Of a stretch of 64,000 nt of DNA, positions 33,216-43,500 are shown piece after piece. The notes below the pieces were generated by a model. The model was given only the letters and a program-made list of their open reading frames with translations. It did no database searches and was not told where the DNA came from. The stretch's first letter is position 1. Each line of letters opens with the position of its first letter. The translations under genes were made by a program, and so were the position numbers. The stretch comes from Gloeocapsa sp. PCC 7428 (GTDB lineage Bacteria; Cyanobacteriota; Cyanobacteriia; Cyanobacteriales; Chroococcidiopsidaceae), in contig NC_019746.1 in NCBI RefSeq assembly GCF_000317555.1, positions 140,467-204,466 of the forward strand. The letters are read 5' to 3'.

Positions 33216-36200
33216 ATCAGCGATCGCCGCAACATGATTATCGCACGCTAATGCAAAATGCATTGCGCGAACTTCAACAAATGCGGGCTAAACTCGCCAC
33301 CCTCGAACAAAATAAAACTGAACCGATTGCGATTATTGGGATCGGCTGTCGCTTTCCTGGTGGTGCTGATACTCCGGCAGCTTTTTGGCAATTATTACAA
33401 AATGGAGTAGATGCGATCGCCGAAGTTCCACCAAATCGCTGGCATCTTGATAGCTATTTTGACCCAAATCCCGAAGCCCCAGGAAAGATCTATACTCGCT
33501 ATGGTGGCTTTATTGACAATTTAGAGACGTTTGATACTGAATTTTTTGGAATTGCGCCGCGTGAAGCACTTTCATTAGATCCGCAACAGCGACTCCTCTT
33601 AGAAGTGAGTTGGGAAGCGCTAGAAAATGCGGGAATTGTTCCGAAAAATCTGTCGGGGAGCAAAACTGGAGTCTTTGTTGGTATTAGTAGTAATGACTAC
33701 TCACATCATCTTTTAACAAGAGAACCCGATGAAATTGATGCGTATCTCGCGACAGGTAACTCGCACAGTACCGCCGCTGGACGTTTATCGTATACTTATG
33801 GCTTCGTTGGACCTAGCTTTGCAGTCGATACGGCGTGTTCGTCGTCGTTAGTCGCGGTTCATTTAGCGTGTCAAAGTCTGCGTAATCAAGAATGTGATTT
33901 AGCTGTTGTTGGTGGTGTAAATCGTTTATTCGCACCAGAATTTACAATCAATTTTGCCAAAGCGCGAATGCTAGCCGCGGATGGACGTTGTAAAACTTTT
34001 GATGCGGCGGCTGATGGATTTGTCCGCGCTGAAGGATGCGGAGTCGTTATTTTAAAGCGGTTAGCAGATGCGATCGCAGATCGAGACAAGATTCTAGCAC
34101 TGATTCCCGCCTCTGCTGTGAATCAAGATGGTCGTAGCAGTGGTTTAACGGTTCCTAATGGTCCGGCACAACAATCAGTTATTGTAGAAGCTTTGCGAAA
34201 TGGTAACATTGACCCCGTCCAAATCAGTTATATCGAAGCGCATGGTACAGGAACCGCGTTAGGCGATCCGATAGAAGTTAACGCCCTCGGTGCTATCTTT
34301 GGCAAATCCCACACTTTCGATCAACCTTTACGCATCGGTTCAGTCAAAACAAATATTGGACATCTCGAAGCCGCTGCGGGAGTGGCTGGACTTATCAAAG
34401 TCATCCTTGCGCTGCAAAATCGCCAAATTCCACCGCATTTACATTACAAACAGCCAAATCCACACATTCCTTGGCAACAACTACCAATCCAAGTAACAAC
34501 AGCCTTAACACCATGGACGGGTTCAATTGCTGGGGTGAGTTCTTTTGGCTTTAGCGGTACAAATGCTCATGTAATTGTTGCAGAAGCTACAAATTCAGCA
34601 GTTGAAGCAAGTTCGCACGTTGATACTCCGCAGATTTTAACCTTATCAGCGAAGACATTACCAGCATTAAGTGAGTTGACAAAACGTTATGAAGCGTATT
34701 TAGCTGCGAATCCAAATGTATCTATCGCTGATGTTTGCTTTAACGCGCAGACAAGGCGATCGCATTTTCAGCATCGACTTGCGATCGTTGCCCAAAGTAG
34801 CCGCGAGGCACAAGAAAAATTAAAACTATTTAATACTCATCAGCAAGAATCTACTACTAAGCATCGCCCAAAAATCGCTTTTTTACTCACTGGACAAGGT
34901 AGCCAGTATGCGAATATGGGCAAGCATTTATATCAAACTCAACCGATATTTACCCAACACATTGACCGTTGCTGCGAATTACTGCAACCTTATTTGAGTA
35001 TCGATTTACGCGAAGTTCTCTATCCAAAAGCAGAATGTCAACTCAATTTAAACGATACAATCTTCGCGCAACCCGCGATATTTATTGTGGAATATGCGCT
35101 TTATCAACTTTGGACATCTTGGGGTGTTTATCCTGATGTAGTCATTGGACATAGTATTGGTGAATACGTTGCGGCAACAATTGCAGAAGTATTTAGTTTA
35201 GAGGACGCTTTAAAACTTGTTGTGACTCGCGCCCAACTGATGCAAGCCTTACCACCAAATGGAAAAATGGTGGCAGTCGCGGCAAATGAAACAACGGTTG
35301 CTGCAATCATTGAGGATTATCAACAAGTATCAATAGCCGCAATTAATGCTCCAGAAAATACCGTAATTTCAGGAAATATTAACGCGGTTGATGCAATTGT
35401 GACCACCCTTGAAGCGCAGCATATTGCGGCGAAAACTCTTGCAGTTTCTCATGCTTTTCATTCACCTTTAATGCAGCCAATGGTGCAAAAATTTGCCCAA
35501 ATTGCCAGGGAAGTTGAATACAATGCCCCTAAGTTAAATTTGATTTCTAATCTTACCGGTAAATTAGCAGGCGATGAAATAGCAACCCCAGAATATTGGT
35601 GCGAGCATATTTTGCAACCAGTGCGTTTTGCTGCTGGGATGAAAGTATTAGCTGAACTTGATTGCAATATTTGTGTTGAAGTGGGAGCAAAACCAACTTT
35701 ATTGGGATTGGGACGCGCTATACTTGCGAATTCAAATATTCTTTGGTTGCCAAGTTTAAAACCTTCAGATCAGATAAATCCTATATTATCAAGTGTTGCC
35801 CAATTATATGTTGCTGGTGTAAAAATCGATTGGCGTTCTTTCGGGTGCGATCGCCCATTACTCGCTTTACCAAATTATCCTTTCCAGCGTCAGCGTTTTT
35901 GGGTTGATGTTGCTAAAAAATCACCGCGCATTATTGATAATGGCTTGCATCCACTATTGGGACAAAGATTCGAGTTAGCACGCCCGAAAACTGTTTATTT
36001 TGAAAATTATTTGGGTCTAAATCGCCTTAGCTATTTACAAGATCATCAAGTTTTTGACAAAATCATTTTTCCTGGCGCGGGTTATTTAGAAATGGCGATC
36101 GCTGCCGGAAATTTGGTACTTAATACTAATGTGATATTAGAAAATGTCGAGATTTCACAAGCTTTAGTCTTAACAGAAACAAAGCTACAACTTGTTTTAC

Positions 36201-39200
36201 AACACAACAAATTTGAAATTTTGAGTTTATCGGCAGCAACCGATGAATGGATAGTTCATGCAACGGGAAAAATTCAAAGTCTGAATGAACCTCAAAACCC
36301 AACTTTTATTGACATCGCAACGGTGCAAAGGCAATGTCAAGAAATTAATCCCCTACTTTATTATCAAACATTGCGATCGCATGGTATCAATTACGGTGCA
36401 ACTTTTCAAGCGATCGCTCAACTTTGGCAAGGTGAAAATCAAGCACTAGCACAAATTCAGTTACCACCCGAACTTACAGATACGAATTATCGCTTACACC
36501 CAGTTTTGTTAGATGCTGCTTTTCAAGCGATTGGTGCGGCTGTAAATGAGGAATTATCGATTTACTTACCTGTTGGTTTAGAAAAGTTGGTGGTTTACAA
36601 AAATGCACCGCGCAGTTTGTGGAGTTATGTGCAAGTTTATACTACTAATGCCCCAGGCTCATTAAAGGCTGATGTGCAGTTAATTGCAGCGAGTGGCGAA
36701 CTTGTTGCAACGATATCTGGATTACATCTACGACAAGCACAACAAGCGCTAGATGTTTACCGCGATTGGTATCAAGTAGAGTGGCAGAGTGAAGGTCGTG
36801 TAAGGTGGATTCCATCGCTTGCATCGGTATGCGATCGCTTATCTCCTACAGTACAAAACTTAGTTGCTCAACCGGAAATTCAACAATATCAAAAACTGTT
36901 ACCGCAACTCGAAAAGTTGAGTATTTCCTATGTAATTGATGCATTTACATCGCTGGGCTGGCAATTCGTTCCAAATCAATATTTCTCTACTTCTCAACTT
37001 GTCGAAAAACTGGCGATTGCACCTCAGTATCAACAGTTATGCGATCGCTTGTTGGAAATGTTGGCAGAAGAACATTTTTTGCGTCGCCATGACGATTTAT
37101 GGCAAGTTGTAGCGCTTCCCCAGTCAACAGCACCGCAGTTAACTGAATCGGTGGAGTTGACATTATTAGACCGTTGTGGTAAGGAATTAGCGAACCTCTT
37201 GCAAGGTAAAACCGAACCTCTACAGCTACTGTTTCCGCAAGGAGATTTGACAAACGCGACGCAACTTTATCAAGACTCGCCAGCAGCGAAATTAATGAAT
37301 ACGCTGGTGCAGCAGGTTGTTTTGGCGCTGGAAAAACCGCATTATCGCCGCGTCCGCATTTTAGAAATTGGGGCAGGTACAGGAGGAACTACGGCTTATT
37401 TGTTACCACATCTCGATCCGGCGGTAACGGAGTATACGTTTAGTGATGTTTCGCCACGATTTGTTCACAACGCACAACAGCGGTTTCAAGAATATGCTTT
37501 TGTGCAATATCGCGTATTAGATATTGAAACACCGCCCCAAGCGCAGGGATTCGCGGTGGATCGCTACGATATCGTGATTGCGGCTAACGTACTGCACGCA
37601 ACTTGTTCGCTTGCGCAGAGTTTGGCTCACGTACAGCAATTATTAGTTGACGACGGGGTTCTAATTTTACTTGAAAGTACGCAGAAGTTGCGATCGCTTG
37701 ATTTGATTTTTGGCTTGACGGATGGATGGTGGCGATTTGGCGATCGCGATTTACGCGCAAAGCATCCTTTGCTTTCGGTTGCCCAGTGGCAGCAGCTTTT
37801 AGCGAATTGTGGATTTGTCGATGTTGCGGCGATTGCACCGGAACCACAGTCAATTCTCTTAGCACGAAAGCAAGTTTTTTGTCAATGGGTAATTTTGTGC
37901 GATCGTCTGGGTTTGGGCGAGGAGTTGGCGCGGTTGTTGGCGCAGCGGGGGGATGATTGTGTTCTGGTTTTTGCGGAGGAAGTTGATTGGCGGCGGGTGT
38001 TTGAGGATGCGGAGAGGGGTGTTCGGGTTGTGTATTTGTGGGGGTTGGATGGAGAAACGAACCACAGAGACGCAGAGAGCGCAGAGGGAAGAAGCAAGGG
38101 AGGTTTGGTTGGTGAGTGTAGATGTGTGTTGGAGTTGGTGCGGGGTTTGGGGGATAAGTCGGCGGGGTTGTGGTTGGTGACTCAGGGGGCGGTGATGGAT
38201 GTTGATCGGCGCGGGATTTGGCAGTCGCCGCTGTGGGGTTTGGGTAGGGTGATAGCGTTGGAACATCCTGAGTTGGGGGGTTTTTGTGTTGATTTAGATC
38301 CGGCGGTTGGAGTTGTGGAACAGGCAAGCGAGTTGTGTGCGGTGTTGGTGGATTCGCTGCCGCAAGTGGCGTTGCGCAATCAGCAGTGTTATGTACCTCG
38401 GTTGGTGCGTTATTGTTCGAGTTTGTTGGAAGTGTCAGAACCGTTTCGCTTGGGGATGTCAACGAAAGGGACTTTGGATCTGCAATTTCAGCCGATGATG
38501 CGAAATGCACCGCAAGCAGGTGAGGTGGAAATTCGGGTACGGGCAACAGGGCTGAATTTTATTGATGTGCTTGATGCTTTGGGTTTGTTACCGTTTGAAC
38601 GCGATTGGTTTGGTGTTGAGTGTAGTGGTGAAGTTGTCGCGGTTGGTGACGGAGTTGAACATTTGCAGGTGGGGGATGCGGTGATTGCTTTAGCGCCTGC
38701 GAGTTTCGCTCAATTTGTGACGACAAATGCTAAGTGGGTTGTACTGAAACCCCATAACTTGAGTTTTGCAACTGCGGCGACGATTCCAGCGAATTTTTTA
38801 ACGGCAGATTATGCCTTGAATCATGTTGCTAAAATCATTAGGGGGAAACGCATTCTGATTCATGCTGCCGCAGGTGGCACAGGTATGGCAGCGCTACAAT
38901 TGGCGTTGCAAGCGGGGGCGGAAGTTTTTGCGACGGCGAGTCCGAGTAAATGGCAGCAACTTCAAGCAATGGGGGTAAAGCACGTTTTCAATTCGCGCAA
39001 CATCGATTTTGCTGCTGAAATTATGGTACTGACCGACGGCGAGGGTGTTGATGTTGTGTTTAACTCGCTTTCGGGAGATTTTATCGCTAAAAGTTTATCA
39101 GTCCTCAAGCCTGATGGTCATTTTTTAGAAATTGGTAAACGCGATATTTGGAGTCAAACGCAGGTACAACAAGTCAATCCTGGTGCTACTTACACATTAA

Positions 39201-40558
39201 TTGATTTGATGAGTGTCGCTCAACAGCAACCCGATCGCATGCAATCGATGTTGCGTCACTTGGTATCGTTGTTTGCAACATCGCAACTTCAGGTTTCACC
39301 CCAAACTGTTTTTCCCATCGAGAAAGTCGTTGATGCTTTCCGTTATATGCAGCAAGCCAAGCACATCGGCAAAATCATCATTACCCATTACCCATTACCG
39401 CTTACTTCATTCCCAGGTACTTACATCATTACTGGTGGACTCGGCGGACTTGGATTATTAATTGCCAATTGGTTAGTTGAACAAGGTGCGCGGCATTTAG
39501 TATTAGTCAGTCGTCGTGAAGCTGATGCTGAAATTATCCAGCGCATTGAGATGCTGAAATCAGCAGGGGCAGAAATACTTGTTATCTCTGCGGATGTGAC
39601 AGACGAGTCGCAAGTGAGTGGCGTTTTATCAACGATTAAATCTTCGCTACCACCGTTGCGCGGTGTTATTCATGCTGCGGGCGTATTGGATGATGGCGTG
39701 ATGCAACAAATGACGTGGGAGCGATTCGCTAAGGTACTATATCCTAAAATGTTGGGGGCTTGGCATTTGCACACTTTAACTCAAGACCAGCCACTCGACT
39801 TTTTTGTGCTGTTTTCTTCGGCAGCTTCTTTACTCGGTTCTCCTGGACAAGCTAACCATGTTGCTGCCAATACTTTTTTAGATGCGCTAGCGCACTATCG
39901 TCAAGCGCAAGGATTGCCTGGATTGAGTATCAATTGGGGTGCTTGGTCAGTGGTGGGGGCTGCGGCTAAACGCGGTGTGGCGCAGCAAATGCGATCGCGT
40001 GGCATTCATGAAATTTCTCCACAGCAAGGATTACAAAGCTTTGCCGCATTACTTCGGCAAACAGCAGCGCAAGTCGGAGTTGTCCCAATCGATTGGTCAA
40101 CGTTTTTACAACATACGAATTCAGACTTTTTTGCTGACTTTCAAACTGCAACGCAACCCAAATCACCACCGCAATCGGTCAAAGTTGAACGTCCGCAACA
40201 ATTAAAAGCTTATCTCCAAACTGAGGTCGCCCAGGTTCTTGGTTTACCAATATCACAATTACCTGCACTCAAACAAGGCTTTTTTGAACTGGGAATGGAT
40301 TCTTTAATGACAGTGGAACTCAAAAATCGTTTAGAAACAAATTTGGGCGTTTCTATTCCGGCAAGTGCGATCTTTGAATATCCCACAATTGAAGATTTAG
40401 CTGGATATTTGGCGGAAAAATTAGCGAATAATTCTGATACAAATTTGCAACCGAAGACTGAAGATAATGACGATCCAAATTTAACAAATGCAGACATAAT
40501 TTCTGAGTTAGCAGAGCTAGAAACATTACTTCAGGGGCAGACAGATGAATCAAACTAA
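33212..40558 (+). CDS. Type I PKS module KS-AT-DH-cMT-ER-KR-ACP (second)
   Basis: 2448 residues with the same domain order as the preceding gene. KS (about 34-460) has C209 in DTACSSS, EAHGTGT and [14 protein letters not shown] has [13 protein letters not shown]648 in GHSIGEY and HAFH (malonyl). DH has HQVFDKIIFPGAGY and LHPVLLDAAFQ; methyltransferase RILEIGAGTGG (about 1381); ER (about 1750-2060) HAAAGGTGMAA and VVFNSLSGDF; KR (about 2067-2250) ITGGLGGLG with LDD. ACP S2364 is in GMDSL. As in the first module, the KR Tyr position is His (GQANHVAAN). The MT-ER linker carries its own [12 protein letters not shown] insert, at a different point from the first module. The two modules are probably ancient duplicates that have since diverged. 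Expected to add a second methyl-branched saturated unit. Start overlaps the previous stop (ATGA), with GAGGTA upstream. Confidence 0.95.
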   Translation: MNQRSPQHDYRTLMQNALRELQQMRAKLATLEQNKTEPIAIIGIGCRFPGGADTPAAFWQLLQNGVDAIAEVPPNRWHLDSYFDPNPEAPGKIYTRYGGFIDNLETFDTEFFGIAPREALSLDPQQRLLLEVSWEALENAGIVPKNLSGSKTGVFVGISSNDYSHHLLTREPDEIDAYLATGNSHSTAAGRLSYTYGFVGPSFAVDTACSSSLVAVHLACQSLRNQECDLAVVGGVNRLFAPEFTINFAKARMLAADGRCKTFDAAADGFVRAEGCGVVILKRLADAIADRDKILALIPASAVNQDGRSSGLTVPNGPAQQSVIVEALRNGNIDPVQISYIEAHGTGTALGDPIEVNALGAIFGKSHTFDQPLRIGSVKTNIGHLEAAAGVAGLIKVILALQNRQIPPHLHYKQPNPHIPWQQLPIQVTTALTPWTGSIAGVSSFGFSGTNAHVIVAEATNSAVEASSHVDTPQILTLSAKTLPALSELTKRYEAYLAANPNVSIADVCFNAQTRRSHFQHRLAIVAQSSREAQEKLKLFNTHQQESTTKHRPKIAFLLTGQGSQYANMGKHLYQTQPIFTQHIDRCCELLQPYLSIDLREVLYPKAECQLNLNDTIFAQPAIFIVEYALYQLWTSWGVYPDVVIGHSIGEYVAATIAEVFSLEDALKLVVTRAQLMQALPPNGKMVAVAANETTVAAIIEDYQQVSIAAINAPENTVISGNINAVDAIVTTLEAQHIAAKTLAVSHAFHSPLMQPMVQKFAQIAREVEYNAPKLNLISNLTGKLAGDEIATPEYWCEHILQPVRFAAGMKVLAELDCNICVEVGAKPTLLGLGRAILANSNILWLPSLKPSDQINPILSSVAQLYVAGVKIDWRSFGCDRPLLALPNYPFQRQRFWVDVAKKSPRIIDNGLHPLLGQRFELARPKTVYFENYLGLNRLSYLQDHQVFDKIIFPGAGYLEMAIAAGNLVLNTNVILENVEISQALVLTETKLQLVLQHNKFEILSLSAATDEWIVHATGKIQSLNEPQNPTFIDIATVQRQCQEINPLLYYQTLRSHGINYGATFQAIAQLWQGENQALAQIQLPPELTDTNYRLHPVLLDAAFQAIGAAVNEELSIYLPVGLEKLVVYKNAPRSLWSYVQVYTTNAPGSLKADVQLIAASGELVATISGLHLRQAQQALDVYRDWYQVEWQSEGRVRWIPSLASVCDRLSPTVQNLVAQPEIQQYQKLLPQLEKLSISYVIDAFTSLGWQFVPNQYFSTSQLVEKLAIAPQYQQLCDRLLEMLAEEHFLRRHDDLWQVVALPQSTAPQLTESVELTLLDRCGKELANLLQGKTEPLQLLFPQGDLTNATQLYQDSPAAKLMNTLVQQVVLALEKPHYRRVRILEIGAGTGGTTAYLLPHLDPAVTEYTFSDVSPRFVHNAQQRFQEYAFVQYRVLDIETPPQAQGFAVDRYDIVIAANVLHATCSLAQSLAHVQQLLVDDGVLILLESTQKLRSLDLIFGLTDGWWRFGDRDLRAKHPLLSVAQWQQLLANCGFVDVAAIAPEPQSILLARKQVFCQWVILCDRLGLGEELARLLAQRGDDCVLVFAEEVDWRRVFEDAERGVRVVYLWGLDGETNHRDAESAEGRSKGGLVGECRCVLELVRGLGDKSAGLWLVTQGAVMDVDRRGIWQSPLWGLGRVIALEHPELGGFCVDLDPAVGVVEQASELCAVLVDSLPQVALRNQQCYVPRLVRYCSSLLEVSEPFRLGMSTKGTLDLQFQPMMRNAPQAGEVEIRVRATGLNFIDVLDALGLLPFERDWFGVECSGEVVAVGDGVEHLQVGDAVIALAPASFAQFVTTNAKWVVLKPHNLSFATAATIPANFLTADYALNHVAKIIRGKRILIHAAAGGTGMAALQLALQAGAEVFATASPSKWQQLQAMGVKHVFNSRNIDFAAEIMVLTDGEGVDVVFNSLSGDFIAKSLSVLKPDGHFLEIGKRDIWSQTQVQQVNPGATYTLIDLMSVAQQQPDRMQSMLRHLVSLFATSQLQVSPQTVFPIEKVVDAFRYMQQAKHIGKIIITHYPLPLTSFPGTYIITGGLGGLGLLIANWLVEQGARHLVLVSRREADAEIIQRIEMLKSAGAEILVISADVTDESQVSGVLSTIKSSLPPLRGVIHAAGVLDDGVMQQMTWERFAKVLYPKMLGAWHLHTLTQDQPLDFFVLFSSAASLLGSPGQANHVAANTFLDALAHYRQAQGLPGLSINWGAWSVVGAAAKRGVAQQMRSRGIHEISPQQGLQSFAALLRQTAAQVGVVPIDWSTFLQHTNSDFFADFQTATQPKSPPQSVKVERPQQLKAYLQTEVAQVLGLPISQLPALKQGFFELGMDSLMTVELKNRLETNLGVSIPASAIFEYPTIEDLAGYLAEKLANNSDTNLQPKTEDNDDPNLTNADIISELAELETLLQGQTDESN
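38050..38100. repeat. In-frame ACCACAGAGACGCAGAG repeat in second PKS
   Basis: GAAACGAACCACAGAGACGC followed by GCGCAGAGGGAAGAAG encodes [15 protein letters not shown] directly after VYLWGLDG. In the first PKS the related insert lies before VCLWG, so the two insertion points are not homologous. Confidence 0.85.
39378..39402. repeat. In-frame (ATTACCC)n array in ER-KR linker of second PKS
   Basis: ATTACCCATTACCCATTACC encodes THYPLP at the position equivalent to the ACCAATT array of the first PKS. The unit is a different member of the same heptamer family. Confidence 0.75.
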
Positions 40559-43500
40559 CATCAATGACAACACACAGCAGCGCGTTTTAACAGCACTCAA
40601 AGAAGCCCGCGCCAAACTCGAAGCGGTTGAACAGGCGAAAAACGAGCGCATTGCAATTATTGGCATGGCAGGGCGGTTTCCTGGTGCTAGAAATATTGAT
40701 GAGTTCTGGCAAAATATCTGTAATGGTAAAAACTCAATTCAATTTCTCCCCGATGAAGAACTGCAAGCAAATGGCGTTGATGCCGAGTTAAATCATCCGA
40801 ATTATGTGAAAGCTTACGCGAGTTTTCCTGATTTTGAATACTTTGCAGCAGATTTTTTCGGTTACTCGCCGCGCGAAGCTGAGATTATAGAACCGCAGCA
40901 TCGCATTTTTTTAGAATGTGCATACGAAGCTTTAGAAACCGCCGGATACGACCCAGAAAAATATCAAGGTGATATTGGTGTTTATGCGGGTGCGTCTTTA
41001 AATAGCTATATTATTAATCTTTATACATCGGCTTTAGGCATCAATAACGTTCAAGCTGTTATTAGTAACGTAATGGGTTTAATGCCCACGCGCGTATCTT
41101 ACAAGTTAAACCTCACAGGACCAAGTTGCGGTGTCCAAACCGGATGTTCGACTTCTTTAGTCAGCGTTCATTTGGCGTGTCAAAGTTTACTTAATCGTGA
41201 ATGCGATATGGCGTTGGCTGGGGGCGTGTCAGTCAATGCGAGTGGCAAATCGGGCTATGTTTACCAAGCTGATGGTGTGTTATCACCTGATGGCTATTGT
41301 CGTGCCTTTGATGCCCAAGGACAAGGTACAGTGTTTGGTAATGGAGTCGGGATTGTTGTCCTCAAGCGACTTAGCGAAGCTTTAGCGGATGGAGATTACA
41401 TCTATGCAATTATTAAAGGTTCGGCGATTAATAATGATGGTGCATCTAAAGTTGGGTTAACTGCCCCCAGCGTTGCAGGGCAAGCGAAAGTCGTTGCTAG
41501 CGCCATTGCTAAAGCAGGTATTAACCCTGAAACAATTGAATACATCGAAACCCACGGTACAGGAACCGCGTTAGGCGACCCGATTGAAATTGCAGCATTA
41601 ACGAAAGCCTTTCGCCAGTATACACAAGCCGCTCAATTTTGTGCGATCGCTTCAGTGAAAACTAATATTGGGCATTTAGATGCTGCGGCGGGAGTAGCCG
41701 GATTAATTAAAACTGCATTGGCAATCAATCACGGCAAAATACCACCCAGCTTAAATTTTGAGTCTCCTAACCCCCAAATTGATTTTACAGATAGCCCGTT
41801 TTATGTCAATACGCAGTTGCAAGACTGGCACAATACACCGCGTCGGGCAGCAGTTAGTTCTTTCGGGATGGGAGGGACAAATGCTCATGTGATTTTGGAG
41901 GCAGAAGGCAGAAGGCAGGAGGTAGAAGGCAGGAGGCAGGGGAGAAATTATCAATTGTTGGTAGTTTCTGCTAAGACTGATGCAGCTTTAGAAGTCGCGA
42001 CAGCAAACTTAGTCGAGTATTTAAAGCAAATTCCCGATGTGAACTTGGCTGATGTTGCTTATACGTTGCAAGTTGGACGACAACATTTTACTGAAAGACG
42101 CGCGGTTGCGTGTCAAGATGCTACGCAAGTAATTGAACTTCTATCTTCCGCAGATTCTCGCCATTCTACGCAAAATAACCTTGTATTCATGTTTGCGGGA
42201 CAAGGTAGCCAGTATCTTGATATGGCAAAAGAGTTGTATGCAACTGAATCCTTATTTCGCGAACACGTTGACCGTTGCTGTGAGATACTCAAACCGCATT
42301 TGGGTTTAAATCTGTGTGATGTGATTTATTCTCCTGCCGCAGTTGCAAATATCAATGACACTTTATACGCTCAACCCGCGCTGTTTGTCATTGAGTATGC
42401 TTTAGCACAGTTATGGATGTCGTGGGGAATTCAGCCCCAAGCGATGATTGGACATAGTATTGGTGAATATGTCGCTGCTACGCTTGCGGGAGTGTTTGCG
42501 CTAGAAGATGCGTTGGCAATTGTCGCGATGCGCGGGCGACTGATGCAGCAGTGTTCTCCTGGCGCGATGTTAGCCGTGAGTTTGACCGCAACACAAGTTA
42601 ATGCTTACCTCAACCAAGACTTGACAATTGCGGCAATTAATGGTGACAAAATGTGTGTTGTTTCTGGTGCGATCGCAGCGATTGAGGAATTGCAACAGCG
42701 TCTTACGGCTGAAGGTATCGGTTGTCGTCGCTTGCATACATCTCATGCGTTTCATTCACCAATGATGCAGTCGGTTGTCGAACCGTTAGTTGCCCAATTG
42801 CATCAAATTCAGTTATCTGCGCCGCAAATACCTTTTATATCCAATCTTACAGGAACTTGGATTGCTACTAGCGAAGCAACAGACCCAAATTATTGGGGAA
42901 ATCAGTTACGCCAAACTGTAAAATTCGGTGCGGGAATTGCAGAAATTATGCAACTTGCAAATCCGATATTTTTAGAAGTTGCGCCAGGAAGAACGCTCAG
43001 CAGCCTCGTTAAGGCACAATTTCAAGTTGATACGCTTGTTAGTTTGCATCATCCGCAAGAGCAACAATCCGATATTGCATTAATGTTGCAATCGTTAGGA
43101 AAACTTTGGCAAGCAGGGGTAGAAATTAATTGGCAAGGATTGTATGCTGATGAAAAGCGATCGCGGATTCCGTTACCCACATATCCTTTTGAACGACAAC
43201 GCTATTGGGTTGAACGCGACAATAAAAACACGATTGTAGAGCATCAAACTGATATTGATGATTGGCTGTACATACCCGCTTGGAAACGTTCTGCACCCGT
43301 ACCTGGGGAGGAAACAGGTGAATGTTGGCTATTATTCATCGATTCCGCTGGGTTAGGTTCGCAACTAGCACAACACCTCCAGCAAATTGGGCATGATGTC
43401 GTTATTGTCAAAGCCGAGCGCGAATTTTCCGACAATGAGCAAGTGTATGCGATCGCACCCGACAACGCAACGGACTACACTCGCTTATTGGATTCGTTAC

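Noticed and set aside
37584..38546. 320-codon Pro/Thr-rich open frame on the minus strand inside the second PKS
   Set aside because: It lies entirely antisense to intact PKS sequence, has low complexity, no recognisable domain and no ribosome site; it arises from G-rich codons on the coding strand.
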